From Phoronis australis (Eukaryota; Phoronida; Phoronidae): a DNA stretch of 64,000 nucleotides. The stretch spans positions 410,484 to 474,483 of the forward strand of contig NMRA01000092.1 in NCBI GenBank assembly GCA_002633005.1, written 5' to 3'. This document shows, piece after piece, positions 25,300-38,338 of the stretch (the first letter of the stretch is position 1; every line of letters begins with the position of its first letter). The notes under the pieces were generated by a model. The model worked only from the letters and a program-made list of their open reading frames with translations, had not been told where the DNA came from and did no database searches. The translations under genes were made by a program, and so were the position numbers.

Positions 25300-25610
25300 C
25301 TTAATATGCTGGAATTCTCGCCTTCCGCATTGATCGCTGTCCCATGCCGTGAGGTATGAAATAGCGGCACAGCTCCAATTACGGCAGGCTGGTCAGCAGC
25401 CATGCTTTCACTCCTATGGAGATTCACAAGTTAGCATCTGTCTGAATACTTTATATTTTATATCTTATTTATGTCATGCCGGGAAAGTATTACTGCTTTG
25501 CTGTGGGCTACAATGCTGATTCAAGGAAGTAGTATAAACTGGATGAATATCCATCGATGCTTGATTTCTCATTTCAAATGAGTACCTCTTATTTCTTTGC
25601 TCTAATGATT
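25300..25610 (+). mobile_element. Decayed THAP-encoding element, copy 2 (5' part)
   Basis: Second copy of the element at 17850-18175, with the same leader and coding start. The first zinc-ligand region reads YYCFAVGYNADSRK followed by a stop, so the second cysteine is replaced by Tyr and the frame is broken. No protein can be made from it. Confidence 0.5.
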
Positions 25611-26587
25611 CAAAATAAACATATAGATATACACCAGAGACAGAGAAGAAAAGATGGAGGGCATTTCCGTGAAAAAAAAAGCAACCCAGAGACATAAAAA
25701 ATGTTTTCACATAAACATTTCTGGTATCATCTGAAAGGCCAATCTAATGTCTGAATTTTCTAGAACTTTCATTTTTATTATACGGACCAATTTGGGAGTG
25801 GGGCATGTTGATAATTCTTGTAATGTGAGAATTAATATTACCAATATTGTGCACTCACACGAAGCCTACAAACTGAACTGAAGAATTCTAACCATAGATA
25901 GTTGGACCACATTTAGGGCTTGATTTGACAGCCTATAGGCCGCCAATGCGATGTCGGATTTTGTTTGGTAAAAATCCCAAGTTGCCACGAAGTTGCCACG
26001 CTCACATCCAGGTGTGCACTCAAAATACTGCAGGAAGTAAACGGGCGGGAACTGGAATTATTTGGCAAAAATTGGATGGGTCGTTCATGAGACATGCACA
26101 GGTAACGTGTGACGATCGTCTTTGGATGTGAGCCTGGGCGGAATATTGGTCCAAGGAGGAAATTGAATGTTACCGAGTACCCTAGACAATTTTCCATTCA
26201 ACCGAAAACAATTTTAAAAACGTACTGGGTGATCTCGTGTGACCCAATGAACATGTGTTGAGTTCACCAATTCTGCATTTCTTGTTTAATTCATTTTCAG
26301 CTGCTGCCAACTATTCATCTTTCATAGCATCCAGGACTTTCACAATCCCTCATACAGACTAGTTTCCTTGTTTTGGTGACCTCATTTTCTGTTTGCCCAC
26401 CTGGAAATTTGGAATTTTGTTAGGTCACATTTGGCGAGTTGATGTTCTGCAAAGCGTTGAGCCCTTTCCTCATATGTACACGTAAAACAACCATGAACTG
26501 ATTGTTATTCTGGTCTTGGTGTTTGTAGACATGGTTAATTTTTAGAAAATGACAAGCAAAAAGTATTCATACAAAAAAATGCCTGAT

Positions 26588-27631
26588 GTAGGGGAAGTTC
26601 GGGTAAATTCGGACAAAACCACCTTAAGCTCGACTTGCTTACCTGCTACTGAAGGTTTATGTGTCAGCTAATAACATTAGACGAGTAATGGGATATCCGC
26701 AAATCATTTGAGAAACTAACCAAAGAGATTCTTCGTTACTAGTTCAGTTTCAAAGCCTTCGAATTTTAAGAATAATAACAATGGTCAAAATCGGGGAAAT
26801 TTGGACGCAGATGGGGAAAGTCGGACAGAGTGTCGGGGAAATTCAGACCAGCAAATTCTGAATAGGTAAAACCTGGACAAAATATATAACGGTACGTTAT
26901 GATTTCAAAAAAACGACTTTAGGTATTATTTAGCAGTCTTATCTTGTGACAAATAATAAAATTTAAGAAGCCATCATGTTCTGGCCTCATAAACAACGTA
27001 AAAGTGTGCCCATTCTTACCAATTTGTGTGCAGCCCACGTGGTTAACAGCGCCATTGTTGTAGACAAATTAAGTTTTGAATTGACCTCGTAACAGAGGAG
27101 GTCATCACGTGATTACAAAAATCTATCAAGAAAACGTTAAGAAAATGTCTTGTAGCCTAAAAACAAACAAGTGTATCTGAATTTCCCCGCAGCATGCAAA
27201 AAGTTGGAGGGGAAATTCGGACACCTGTTTTTTGATTAAATCATGCTTTTTTGTTTGTTTTTCTATTGGAATTAACACATAGAACTGCATAGTGATGAAT
27301 TATGCATCAAGTAAATTCAAGTTCATTTACATGACAAGTGACCAAGTGACCTAAATAAAATTTGGAATAGACAGTGTACCTACCGCAGACTTTCGAAAGC
27401 ACCACGCGAAGCAGACTTCAGAGCGACATAAGGTGCTGAACATGCCTCATATCTGTTGAAACTTTGTTGTAATTCAAGTGAGGTGATAAATAAATTCCTA
27501 CTATTGTTCAAAGAAGTTTATTATCTTTTCATTAAGTGGTAAGGCATCTTGATTGTTAAATATTTGACGTTTATTTAGACTTGTCTGAATTTTACCACCG
27601 TCCAAGTTTCCCGGAACTACGGTACCCCTAC
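26588..27631. mobile_element. TA-flanked 1.0 kb non-autonomous transposon with GGGGAAxTTCGGAC motifs
   Basis: The left end starts TA then GGGGAAGTTCGGGTAAATTC. The right end, read on the other strand, starts TA then GGGGTACCGTAGTTCCGGGA, an imperfect inverted repeat ending in a shared GGAC word. The motif GGGGAAATTyGGAC recurs inside near 26805, 26830, 26852 and 27212. No transposase frame is evident. TA flanks and GGGG termini suggest a Tc1/mariner or pogo-related MITE; the family is inferred. Confidence 0.6.
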
Positions 27632-30483
27632 TCTGTAGTTTAAATAACAAGGTTCTAAATTGAGTACATGTTTAGATGCTGTTCTGCCTACGTGTTATTT
27701 CTAGTCAAACTTGCAATGTCGTTTTTTGCGTTGAAAAAGCCGATGCTGAGCATTTTCTAAATGGCAGCAATCTGTGACCTACTTTATATCTGTGACCTAC
27801 TTCATTCCTCTTTTTTTACCACACCTCCACTGCCCGTTACCATGGTTGTGTTTTCAGTGTTTTGCGTGGCTTGTATTAAATTATTTCATGGAAAAGGATT
27901 TGCATCGTTTGGTTTTACATATTTCGGGCAAAACAAGTTGATCTCACAATCTTATTTATTTGTACCTTTATGTATTGTGATGTGACCTTTCTGACCCCCT
28001 CTCTTTAAAATTTCAAATGATGTAAAAACCTGAATGAAAAGGTGTTAATCACAAATGAGAACCAGCATCTAATAATTTCATTAGCTCAATATGGCATTTC
28101 TAAATTTAATGTAATTTGATGTCTTTGCCTTCATGCTACAAGGCAGCGCCTGTGTCTTTGACGGAAAAGTGAATGTCATAGGCTAATTAATCCATACTAC
28201 TGGACACTTTGTTATGAGGTGATACTGGAGTCATCATTAACATGAGAATGCATCAGAACCATTAGCGATATGGCCAAGACAATAACATTAGGACGATTCC
28301 TAATTCAACAGGCAAATAATTGAATTGCATTTTTATTACAATGGTTATTTAGTAGTGTTTTGAACACTACTACTTCACATTTTGCTATTCAGGATAACCA
28401 CATTTACTTATGAGCTTCAAATTTGTTTTCTACTTAACACATAAAGCTGCTTTCCTCAATGCCAGCAGGTGTATAATTCTCATTTTCATCCATGTTTTTA
28501 TCATCTTTAAAAGGATGTGTGGGGGTGTAGGACGTTGTTTTACATATTTAATTAAATGTGTGGAAAAGTCAACATCCTGGTTCACTTCCCCAGCACTAGC
28601 TGGTGCCTGTGCGAGAGCATGAGTGCTTGGGGCTCACATTGCGGCAGTGAGAATGTTTGGGGCTCACAATGCGGATGTAACAACTCTGAATTATTTAACC
28701 TGGAAACGATTAAATGGAAGCGATTACGAAGAATACTTGACTTTGAACAAAGTTCTGGCACAACACAGTGTTAGGAACAGCACGCAAAATCATAGTACGC
28801 AAAACTGTGTAACAATGCCTACTTTAAAACAAGTTCAGCCTGTGAATTCCCCATGTTCTCTGACCTGTCAGTCTGGATGTGATGTTTGTGACCTTCATGC
28901 TGGGACATAGGGTTGGGAGAAATGGACTTTTTGCAAGATTTGTTGAAGACACATAAAATAACAAAGTGGCAGTTTTTGTGTCGTAAGTCTAAGCAATTTC
29001 ACCATGGGATAAGATTTAGGACCAAGCAGTGTTTAGGCATTATGGGCCCAGCCCTGTCAGAGCCTTTGTGGTTAGTTGCAGATTTCTGCTTAGAATATTA
29101 CATAATATAGAGGTAAGGCTTTAGGGTTAGCAAAGGTGACCTGGCAAAATTCTTAGGTCTCACTAAACCTGAACTGAGGTTGCCAAATCTCAACACGACT
29201 TTAAAATGAAATATGTAAGGAAGTTACCGGAAGTAAAAATCCAGCAAAGTGGAGATTCCGAGATCGGCCTGATGTTTTTTTGCGAAAAATATGAAGTAGT
29301 TTATGTGTTCAGAGACCCCCAATTTCACCCTTTGATCGAACAGTTCAGACTTTCGTCTGTTTACTTGTGGTAGTACTTGGGACTGTGTACTCAGATGTCA
29401 GGCTTGCCGACTTCGTGACAACGTGGGATTTTTACCAGGTTGCCAAACAAAATCTGAGGTCCTGTTGGTGACCTGCAAGCCCTGTAGAAGATATCTAAAA
29501 TTTTTGTGTGTACATTCCACTAAATATAATTCCCAGGAAAATTACTGTTAAAAAGAATTTTGAAAAATCAAATTCTCTGCATACATCCGGCAGACGCCTT
29601 AAAGACGGTCTGGTCAAGCAGGCAACTGTTGACGCATGCATTGAAAGATATTATGATATTAGTTATAATTGTTTGTGATTTCTTTTTGGCCTTTGCATGA
29701 AATAAAGTTTGCAATGAGCTGATCTGCAGTGCTGTCATTACCTTGCCTTTGTCATTACATGTTTACGGCCAAATCTTCAGCATTTTTCACAGAAGGTATG
29801 ATTGACCTTTGTTCTTCACTGCTGATTGCTGTTTCCCTGTCAATTGATTATGAATGTGTACACATCCCCTCTTCCTGCCAGTTTGTTAGCGCCAGTCAGT
29901 TCAGACTGTGTTTAATCTTCGGTTGGTCATTGTGCTACAGGAATGCTGCATACATAATTAATTAGCGTCAGGCAAACAGTTACATCATAGGTTATTGTCG
30001 ATGAACGTTTTGATTAAAAAACGAATACTAAAACATTTAAAATTTTTAGATTTTCTTGTCTAAAGATCAGGGACTTGTTTAATGAATTAAAACTTTCTTT
30101 CTTAACTTAGGCCAAAATTGGGATAACTGAAGACCAGACCGTCTTAGCCCCGTTTCATGAAATTTCTTAAAACCGAAGCTAAGACTGAAAGTCACACTGC
30201 TGCAGAGGTATAGGCATAAGAATGGAATTTTGGTCTAAATGATATTGTTATCTTGCTGAAGCTGGGTGCAACTGTACCTATTTACAAGGATGTTCTAATG
30301 GCAATTTTGATGGTTATTTTAATTGCCGTTTCAACATATCAATTAAGGTCCCAACTTTAACTATTTTGATTGCCTGCTTATAGTGGATTTTAATTGGCGA
30401 ATGTTGAATGAAATTATGGATCGTCTACCTGCACAGTCTACCCTAGAACAACTACAAATGCACTACTGCAACTTACCCCACTT
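27632..30483. other. Intergenic; possible plus-strand transcript end near 29705
   Basis: Several overlapping short frames lie at 28400-29110, including a locally duplicated GCTTGGGGCTCACA segment at 28627-28675. None resembles a known protein. ATGAAATAAAGTTTGCAATG (AATAAA at about 29701) would serve as a poly(A) signal for a plus-strand non-coding or UTR sequence. Confidence 0.3.
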
Positions 30484-30487
30484 TTAA

Positions 30488-30817
30488 GTGTAGCGTCCAC
30501 TCACACATATCAGATAACTAGGGTAAGGCGAAAGTTGTTACTCTGTACGTGACAATGAAACCTAATGCGAGTAAGGCGCCTAAAAGAAAGTCTGTCTGGA
30601 TGTAACCTCAGCTAATTACTTCCGGCTTAACCCAGGTTTGCGGCCACTCGAAGTAGCGCAAGTTTCCCTGCAACAAGTAACCCCACCTTGATAAGGTGGA
30701 GTAAGTTGTCACAAATCGGATAAGTTGTACTAGTCTAAATAGCATCTACATAGCCAAACCTAGTGACAACTCGTTCCAGGAGTAACTTGTTCTAGGGTAA
30801 GTGTGTGTGGACGGCAC
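30488..30817. mobile_element. TTAA-flanked MITE (330 bp)
   Basis: TTAA occurs on both sides (30484-30487 and 30818-30821). The ends are inverted repeats of the type GTGtAGCGTCCACtCACAC. An inner inverted pair uses the word CTAGGGTAAG / CCCTAGAACAAG. TTAA target duplications point to piggyBac- or Kolobok-related mobilisation. Non-coding. Confidence 0.6.
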
Positions 30818-31610
30818 TTAACAATTTGCATTTATTCTTGTGCACATGATGCATTGCATTTACTAAAAAACTTAAGAAACAGTTGACTATGCGGCATTTG
30901 GTAAGACTTCCCTCGTGTCCAAGACATAACATACGGTAAAAATTCCTGAATTTAAGACAGCGAAAAAATAATTTTTTTGAACCTGTCCGAAATTCAAGAA
31001 ATATGAGGAAGACGGCAAAATCGACGGTCTCCGTAATCTTAGAATTTATGCAGTAGGCTGCCTACAATGTTTCGATTTGTGGTTTTAGACCGTTTGAACA
31101 GCCGCTCAGATTTGTGATCGTTATTCCTGTCAAAAAATTCACACGATGTCCTCAAAAACATAAACAGAAGTTATTGACTCTGAACACAATCGACTTACTG
31201 ACCTTTGTGATTGAAAGTATATTTGTTGTTGAACACGCTTGGACTCATTATTCGCAAGATCCATTGGTGCTCAACGTCTTCACGTTAAATTGTTCACAAA
31301 TCAAATACAGACGACGTGACTGCAGTATATTTAACCCTGGTTTGTTTCTGGGGCAGCGCGTGCGACATACTTATGAGTCACCTGTCATTCAAGCAGACCA
31401 CCAAAACACCATTCCCGCCAACTAGATACGTGCAAATAAGGTCCCCGTGATCTTAGCTCGATTATGTATCCAGGCATTTATTTGGCAATGGGGCTGTTCA
31501 GAGAATTCTCACGGTGTCGCTGTTGTACTTGTGGTGATTGAATTGCGCATGCGTTGCTGTCTGCATGTAAACAGCTGGTAAAAAACAGAATTGTTATCAA
31601 AATACGTCAT

Positions 31611-31796
31611 CGCGCTAAGCGTTATTATTGCTATTTTCCATGGTGCAAGTCTTCGACTGGTGGTTGCAAATTCCCAAAAGACCTAAGATTACTGCATTCG
31701 TGGAGAATTGCGGTCAAAAGGGTCAACCAACTGACAAAAAGTGTGTGGATGCCGAAGCCCCGTGTGTGCTCTATGCATTTCCATTGGGAGACTACA
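31611..31796 (+). pseudogene. THAP-domain coding fragment
   Basis: One frame reads RYYCYFPWCKSSTGG, then KFPKDLRLLHSWRIAV, then RVCSMHF. It has Cys-x4-Cys, FPKD, the conserved Trp and Cys-x2-His-Phe with about 40 residues between metal pairs, all as expected for a THAP zinc finger. No start codon in good context precedes it and a stop follows soon after CSMHF, so it is probably a decayed transposase or gene fragment. It could also be an exon interior; no clear splice sites were identified. Confidence 0.5.
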
Positions 31797-31799
31797 TAA

Positions 31800-34700
31800 C
31801 GTTACTTAGTAAGTTTTTAGCAATCAGTTTCTATTGACAACATTCGGTGATGTTATCCCCACCAGTTACCCACTGGATAATGGGTTTATTGAGTGGAACA
31901 AAGTGTTTCTTTTTGGAAACTCAACTGGGACTCGGATGCTGGGTAGGCTAGCAGTACATATTCACATATTGTCCTTGGTGGGAGTGCGCACCATATAAGA
32001 GGTGTATGATACGTGACGTTCAAAAGTCAAGGGTGACTTTTTCACAGCAGTTTCTCTTCAAAGCTATGCTATGTCCATTAAAATTCTATAGATGAGTGAG
32101 TTTCCTTATTTTATAGCGAACCCCACCCCCAGGACTACCAGATTAGTTACCGAATTAACATGAATAAGCTATTCAGTAAATGTTGTAATATTGCATTGGA
32201 ATAAAAATTGACTCCTAAAATGAATTTTACTTTTCGAGATCAGAAGCACATTTTAGGTGTCATGAAAAATACACATTGTTAAATCACTTTTAGCCTGTTT
32301 CACATATTTTAATTCAGATCTTAAATAAGACTTGGGTACAAAGATTATGAGTTTCTACATATAAACATGAAGATGAACCGTCAAGTATGTTCTGCCTTAC
32401 AAAAGCAGTTTTGTCTTGTGTTTTCTTTTATAATTTACTAATATTTCTCTGACTATTCTGTTACAGGTGAGAGAAAACAACTGAAACCAGCTGCCTGATC
32501 GTCTATTTTACCTTTGGACAAAGTGAAAAACAATCCTTCAGCAATAACCTGAAAGAATTGAACCTAATTCAGAAAATCAGCCCTGATTATGGACTCCGTT
32601 GCATTGGGAAAATTACAATTGTTTTTAACAATGTTGTTTCTTTGTATGTATGTGGTTGTTCAGTTTGCCATGTTGTTCTTAAATACATTGATCATTGTAT
32701 TCTCGAATCTTGTGCATAGCAGATTCTTATCCAGCAAGCTACAATTGAAAATATACTTTTCTTGCATGTGGAACTTTTGTTTATAGACAAGTTAACACAA
32801 AACTTAAAATTGTTCAAAGGCCTTCGTAAGAAAGCTCTAAAAATAATTAAACACACAAACAAATCAAATGCAAACAAACACAATACTTCATTTTGATCGC
32901 TGCACATTTCTATAGGTCAACAGGAAAATGACAATTCGCAAGCGTATTCGGTAATCATTTCAGCTTTATAAAGAATAAGCACAACTGCACAGTATGGGGC
33001 TTTAAAACTGAAGAAATATTGTGGTTTCAATAATTAGTGACAAACTTGCCTGTTGATGAAAAATTTATTCAATCAAAGTGTAACACTAACGGGCTTTCTA
33101 CTGACAATAAGACAATCGATGCAGTCACTGAATGTCATTTCATCATAATGTGTACCAAATTGAAAAGTTTTTACCATTAGTATAAAGCCTTTCTTCTGAA
33201 AGGAAACGTTAATGTCACTCAGTGAGAAAGGACAGGTATTTATACCAGATGTTTTTGGTGTTCATTTCACTGGATCCAGTTTCAATGGCCTATAGAAGCG
33301 CTTGTAAAAAAGGTCCAGTTTTGGTACGTGGCTTTCCTTCATGTAACCTCATTCAGCCTCAATAACATCCACAATTAGATCCTTGAAGATAAACACAAAA
33401 GCATTTCACTTGACTCATTTTGTGCCCAAAATCTGACCCTGAACTAGACCAGAGTGTCACTAGGTCTTATTTAGCTTCAGTCCCTCAAGTTTCTTCCAGG
33501 AAAGGAAATGAGCTATTGTCCACACGACGCATTGCCTATGAAAGGGCATCCTCACCAATGAGGCTCACTTGTGTAGCAATCACATATAGTTCCTCATCAT
33601 ACACAAACAATCCACTGGCACACTGTCTTATGGTAACTTAGTACTGCGATCCAGGGCCACTGACATGTACATTGTGCCATGCACTGCTGGTGTATAGAAA
33701 TGATGTGGGAAGAGAAAGGAGTAACAAACCTTGTGTATGTTACAGCTTGAAGTGGTCTTAAAATGTTACTGAACCTGGAGCAAATATTAAAATATGAATA
33801 ATTAAGTACTCCAGGTTGGGTCACAAACGCTACGCCTGTTTTTCAAAAATATGATATGGTGACTGCTCTACAATTTCACACAAAATTAAATAATTACTAT
33901 TTTCAGAAAGCAAGGGTGTATATAATAAGTATTGTATAAAACTGCGTCTTTATTTTTCATTCGTAACCATAACAGTTCTATAAGCGTATCACTTGTCTGC
34001 AAAATGTGCAAGTTTTTTGAGACAACTTCAAACCTTTGTTACCCATTTTCAAGCCTTTTTATTTTTAATACTTTCATCAATTTTAAACTCCGATTACTGA
34101 TTCATGGGTCTGTCAAGCATACTTCTAGTCTAAGGCTGAGGGAACCGTTTTGCCGACTTTCTATTTTTCTTCTAATAGAAGATATGAAGACTTGGGTCAT
34201 TTAAAATTGATGGATAATCTTTTTGTTGTTTAAGAATAATTACAAATCGTAAGGAACCATCAAAAATGCAATTTTTACAAAAAATGGCAGTCATTTGAAT
34301 TTATAAACCACTTGCAACATTTAAAGGCATGAGTTAAGACTATTCAGTCACTGAGAATTCAGAAAATGTAATATATTTTTATGGGTTTACAATTGATAGC
34401 TAAACAGTTAAATGAAATAAACTTGGAAGAAACTTCATGAAGGTTAAAAATTACCTCACCATGCTCTCTCCCCAGACATGTATTACCTATTATTTCCACA
34501 CATTCAGTTGCACCAAATTTTACAACCCCAACCCCCTATGCCATTCCCCTGCTAAGGACCTGAATAAGTAAATTAACAAAACGACTTACATACCTTTCTT
34601 TAAAAATAGCTATTCCTTTTCAAAGGCTTTGTTCGTTGTCTCCAATATTGAAAGTAGGCTTTGACAACAGATCTGCTCTGGATGGGAAGATCTTGCTGGT

Positions 34701-35600
34701 TAGGTGCAGTCAAATGCTTAAAACCAATTTTTGTCCATTCAGGGACAGTGCAGAAGGGATGCATATCTCCTCTGCATGGTACAAGCCCTCAAACCTAAAA
34801 ACCAAAGATCAGGTAAAAACAGACATGACAAATTTCCATTTCAACATGTAATAGATTTCTGGAAGACATAGAATAGGGAGTAAACAAATAGTCTAATGCC
34901 GGATATTTGTCACGTACCCATTGCCATGGGCTTGGATTGTAATCTTAACTCACTAACCAATATTGAATTGACAGCATAAACATTCAGCATTGATTGATGT
35001 AACTGTCACTGATCAACCTGTAAGAAATCATTCCAAACAATAATACTGCTTTGATGTACGTAAAGATCCCGAGTGCTACGTCAAGTATCGTAAAACAAAT
35101 CGCAACAAACAAAGATTAACCCGACTGGCGACTGCCGCAAAGTTGACATCGGCGAGTACCTCAGTTAGCAGGCATCTGCTGAATAAACATGGAATAATCG
35201 TTAAAATAATCACAAACCTTACCTTTGTATAAAGTCGAGCTTACTTACTCTCATAGAAGCACCCTTTCCATGCAATAGCAGATTCATTTGGCACGGGTAT
35301 AAGCCATTTCACCATGTATTTAAAGGGCTCGCGAAATCGAGGCTGCCTAATCTATCGCCACTAGTACACGTGCGCCCTATAGTTAAGGTAAATTTTCCGA
35401 ATAGCCCCATTATAGAACTGTTGCTTTATGCAACTGGGTATATTCAATTAATAAAAGTTGGAATTTTGTTTTCCAAAACATAGCAGTAGGCCATATCACA
35501 ATTTAAGCGAGGTAGAGCCTACGTAGTTCTAACCGCAAAACACCACCATGCGAAAGTGAAAGTTCAAGTAGCCGGCTACAAGGGCGTTAGCTTCTTCGAT
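31800..35600. other. Intergenic, no supported feature
   Basis: AT-rich sequence with only short frames lacking domain or splice support. Towards 35100-35600 CpG content rises, leading into the signal-peptide ORF at 35618. Confidence 0.4.
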
Positions 35601-35617
35601 GCTAATTGTGCTTTAAT

Positions 35618-35779
35618 ATGAGGTTCGTTCCCATAATCTTGGCCCTTGCATTGCTGGTACTGTCTGCTGATCTCTCCTATGTTCACTCCAGCCTGATAGC
35701 AGTGCCGTCCGCTAATTTATTTTTTATGCCCGTATGCGAATTTCGATCAATCTCCGCCACAAGCCCAGGCGTCATTTAA
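35618..35779 (+). CDS. Short ORF with strong signal peptide (53 aa), unknown
   Basis: ATG at 35618 opens 53 codons to TAA. The N terminus MRFVPIILALALLVLSADLS is a textbook signal peptide: one basic residue, a 14-residue hydrophobic core, then small residues. The remainder is short and has one cysteine. It could be the first exon of a secreted protein, since GTATGC after ATGCCC (about 35730) could act as a donor, or a chance ORF in a CpG-containing promoter-like stretch (35100-35850). I do not recognise it and found no continuing exon. Confidence 0.3.
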   Translation: MRFVPIILALALLVLSADLSYVHSSLIAVPSANLFFMPVCEFRSISATSPGVI

Positions 35780-37847
35780 CAATTCACGCACCATGGGTCA
35801 AACGACCCATGAAAGTGACGAGTGGAAGAGGAGCAACTTTGACTAAAGATTAATAGGTTCACACTGTGTTATAGATGGCTTCAAAATTCTTATCCTTGGT
35901 GCGAGAGAGCCCAAACATTATGTGTAGAATACAAAGTAGCCTAGTAAATAGAATGTCAGTAGGGAGACATAAAGATTTATTTACAACATGAACATTTATA
36001 ACGTATACTGCACGACAAACTAGGACATGGATTTCTGCTTTTCATAAAGTCTGTTTTGACACTGAACAACATCGTTTCGTCAATTCGGGTGCATAGCAAA
36101 GTGAAGATCGGGGTGCTGAGAGGAAGGTAAGTGGGCCACAGGTTGGCAGAAAATTGAAGCCGTGACCCAAGGATTCGACTTGGTAACACAACGGTCTCAT
36201 CACCGGTGCTTATTAATTAGTTGTTAATCCAAATATAAAGTGTGACACTGTGGTGATTATGCAAAAGTCGGACAACATTTGCATAGTGAAACCGCAATCG
36301 AGCGTGGTAAATATTTTGAGTCCGTGATTACGACTGCCAAGAAAATGTGTGAGAATTTTTACCGTAGTTCATACAGAGTGCACAGTTGCGCAACTCCGTC
36401 AATTTCTTTGATAACCTAACTTTGTTTTTGAACTTTCAAAGAGTAAATAAGTTTGTGATTGGTCGGCCCGAGCCGCTCAGTGTCACACTAATGACCTATT
36501 CTGTCAGGAGACATCTCTCATTATAATGTTAGAAACCATCGGGACAATGCGCATGCTAGGCTCATGTGCTCAGTCATTGACTGCGCTACTGAACTGAAGG
36601 AAGAAAAGAACTTTACATGCAGGTTTTTAGTGGTCAGTATGCAGTAGAACTTGCACGTTAATTCTTTATCTGTGTGAAACACAACAACATACAGCGACAA
36701 TGTGAAAATGAAGTAGGTTGAAAATTGCCTAATGTTTGTAAGAACGAGATTTGCATTTGAAATGATCAACCATAAATTACCCAACCATGCCCTGTAAGTT
36801 TTGTGACATGGTGTTGGGGAATAACACTGCATGATGTGGGCTATGTGATCTTGTGAGGTACGTCGTTAGTGCAGCGGTCACCTACCGGGTATTTGTGAAA
36901 TTTTTTGTTTTAAAATTTATAAGTTGTCAGTGTAGACAACTGCACTTTGTTTAGCGTAAATGATGTTTATATAGCATTGTCGTTTAGTTCCTGCTATACA
37001 TTAGCATAGATAGGAGCATGCAAATACATCTTTAAAATACACACTAGTGTTGGCTTACATACTAAATGTGGAGGGATGCCAAGCCCATAGCTCACCAATT
37101 GCTTACTGACACATTTCCATGTGGTAAGGTAACGGTTAAAATATTGATTAAAATTTTCTTGTAGATGTGCAAGATTAGCTCTAAGAACAGAACACATCAC
37201 ATAAGTATGCCTGCTATGGCGAAATATTCATGGCTAGAAGTTTCCTCGGAGGTGCATCAGTTGTTGATCACAGTGTCATGGTTTTAATCAAATAGTATTG
37301 AAGAGAGCAGAACGTAGAAACTCAGGATTCAAATTAAGGTCACGGAAAAAGGAATGGCTCATTTCATTTGATGTCTTTCTCGTTTGTGAAACTCCAGTCT
37401 ATAGAAACTCCATAACAACTGCCGTTTCCGTTCTTTCTAAAGGCCCTTTCATACTAACGCCGACGCATCAACATTTTGGGGAGTTGCGGTCATTATGAAT
37501 GGTTAAGTCCGGACCTGGATTGAAGTTATCAACGCCAATTAACTTTGCACTAAAAGGTAGATATAACAGCGGAGTGTTGACGCTGTAGAGCAGTATGAAT
37601 GGGTAGCTTCGATATCGCCAGGGACCACTGCTATCGTCAACAATTAAAAAGCAGTAGTGTCGTCGCTATTACATGTGGAGAATTTCTCATCGTCAATAAA
37701 TGTGGAGAATTTCTCGCTTACAATGGTCACCCTCAGATTCCCTTAGCCCCAGGCAATTTTATGATACCTATTCAGCACCCCCTTTGTATTGATGTAGATA
37801 TGAGCTAATGAAGTGGAAAGGTAATAGCTAGCACTATTGTCTCAACA
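35780..37847. other. Intergenic, MITE-like debris
   Basis: No gene is supported. 37430-37620 has AGGCCCTTTCATACTAACGC and a later GCAGTATGAATGGG, which look like decayed inverted ends of a MITE. A direct duplication, GTGGAGAATTTCTC, occurs at 37675 and 37702. Confidence 0.3.
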
Positions 37848-38338
37848 GTGGTGATTGTTATTACACTCAATTGGTTCTGGCATTTGCATAGACTTACTGC
37901 CTACAACTGCAGAGTAGTTTTAACTTGGTACATTTTAAGTATTACAAAAAGACTAAAAAAAGTTAATTTGTGTTTATTTTGACAAAGGGCCACTTCCCAA
38001 AGGAATGATGGTTTTAAATGTTTCATATCGGTTTTCGTTATTTCATTTTTATTACTCTTGTCTTCCTGGTTTTTTTCTTACTGGGACGGGTCGGTATATT
38101 TTGATCGCCAGTGAAACTTAATTACTTTAGTTAATTGTGAAGCCATCCCTGAACTTTCCAGGTTACAGCTACATTAAACATCTCGCAGAAAAACAAAACT
38201 CTTTATCAAGATAAACGCAAATTAACTTTCTTTAGTCTTTTTGTAATATTTAAAATGTTCTAAGTTAAATCTACTCTCCACAGTTGCACTCTGTAAGTTA
38301 TGCAAATGCCAGAACCATTTGGGTGTAATAACAACCAC
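37848..38338. mobile_element. Fold-back element with about 145-bp inverted arms
   Basis: The left arm, about 37848-37990, and right arm, about 38195-38338, are imperfect inverted copies. Shared words include TTGTTATTACAC, GGTTCTGGCATTTGCATA, TATTACAAAAAGACTAAA and AAGTTAATTTG. A spacer of about 200 bp separates them. No coding frame. Probably a MITE. Confidence 0.7.

Noticed and set aside
28623-28910. 95-codon plus-strand frame beginning LGAHIAAVRMFGAH
   Set aside because: It starts at GTG right after a stop, includes a local duplication, and has no splice or domain support.
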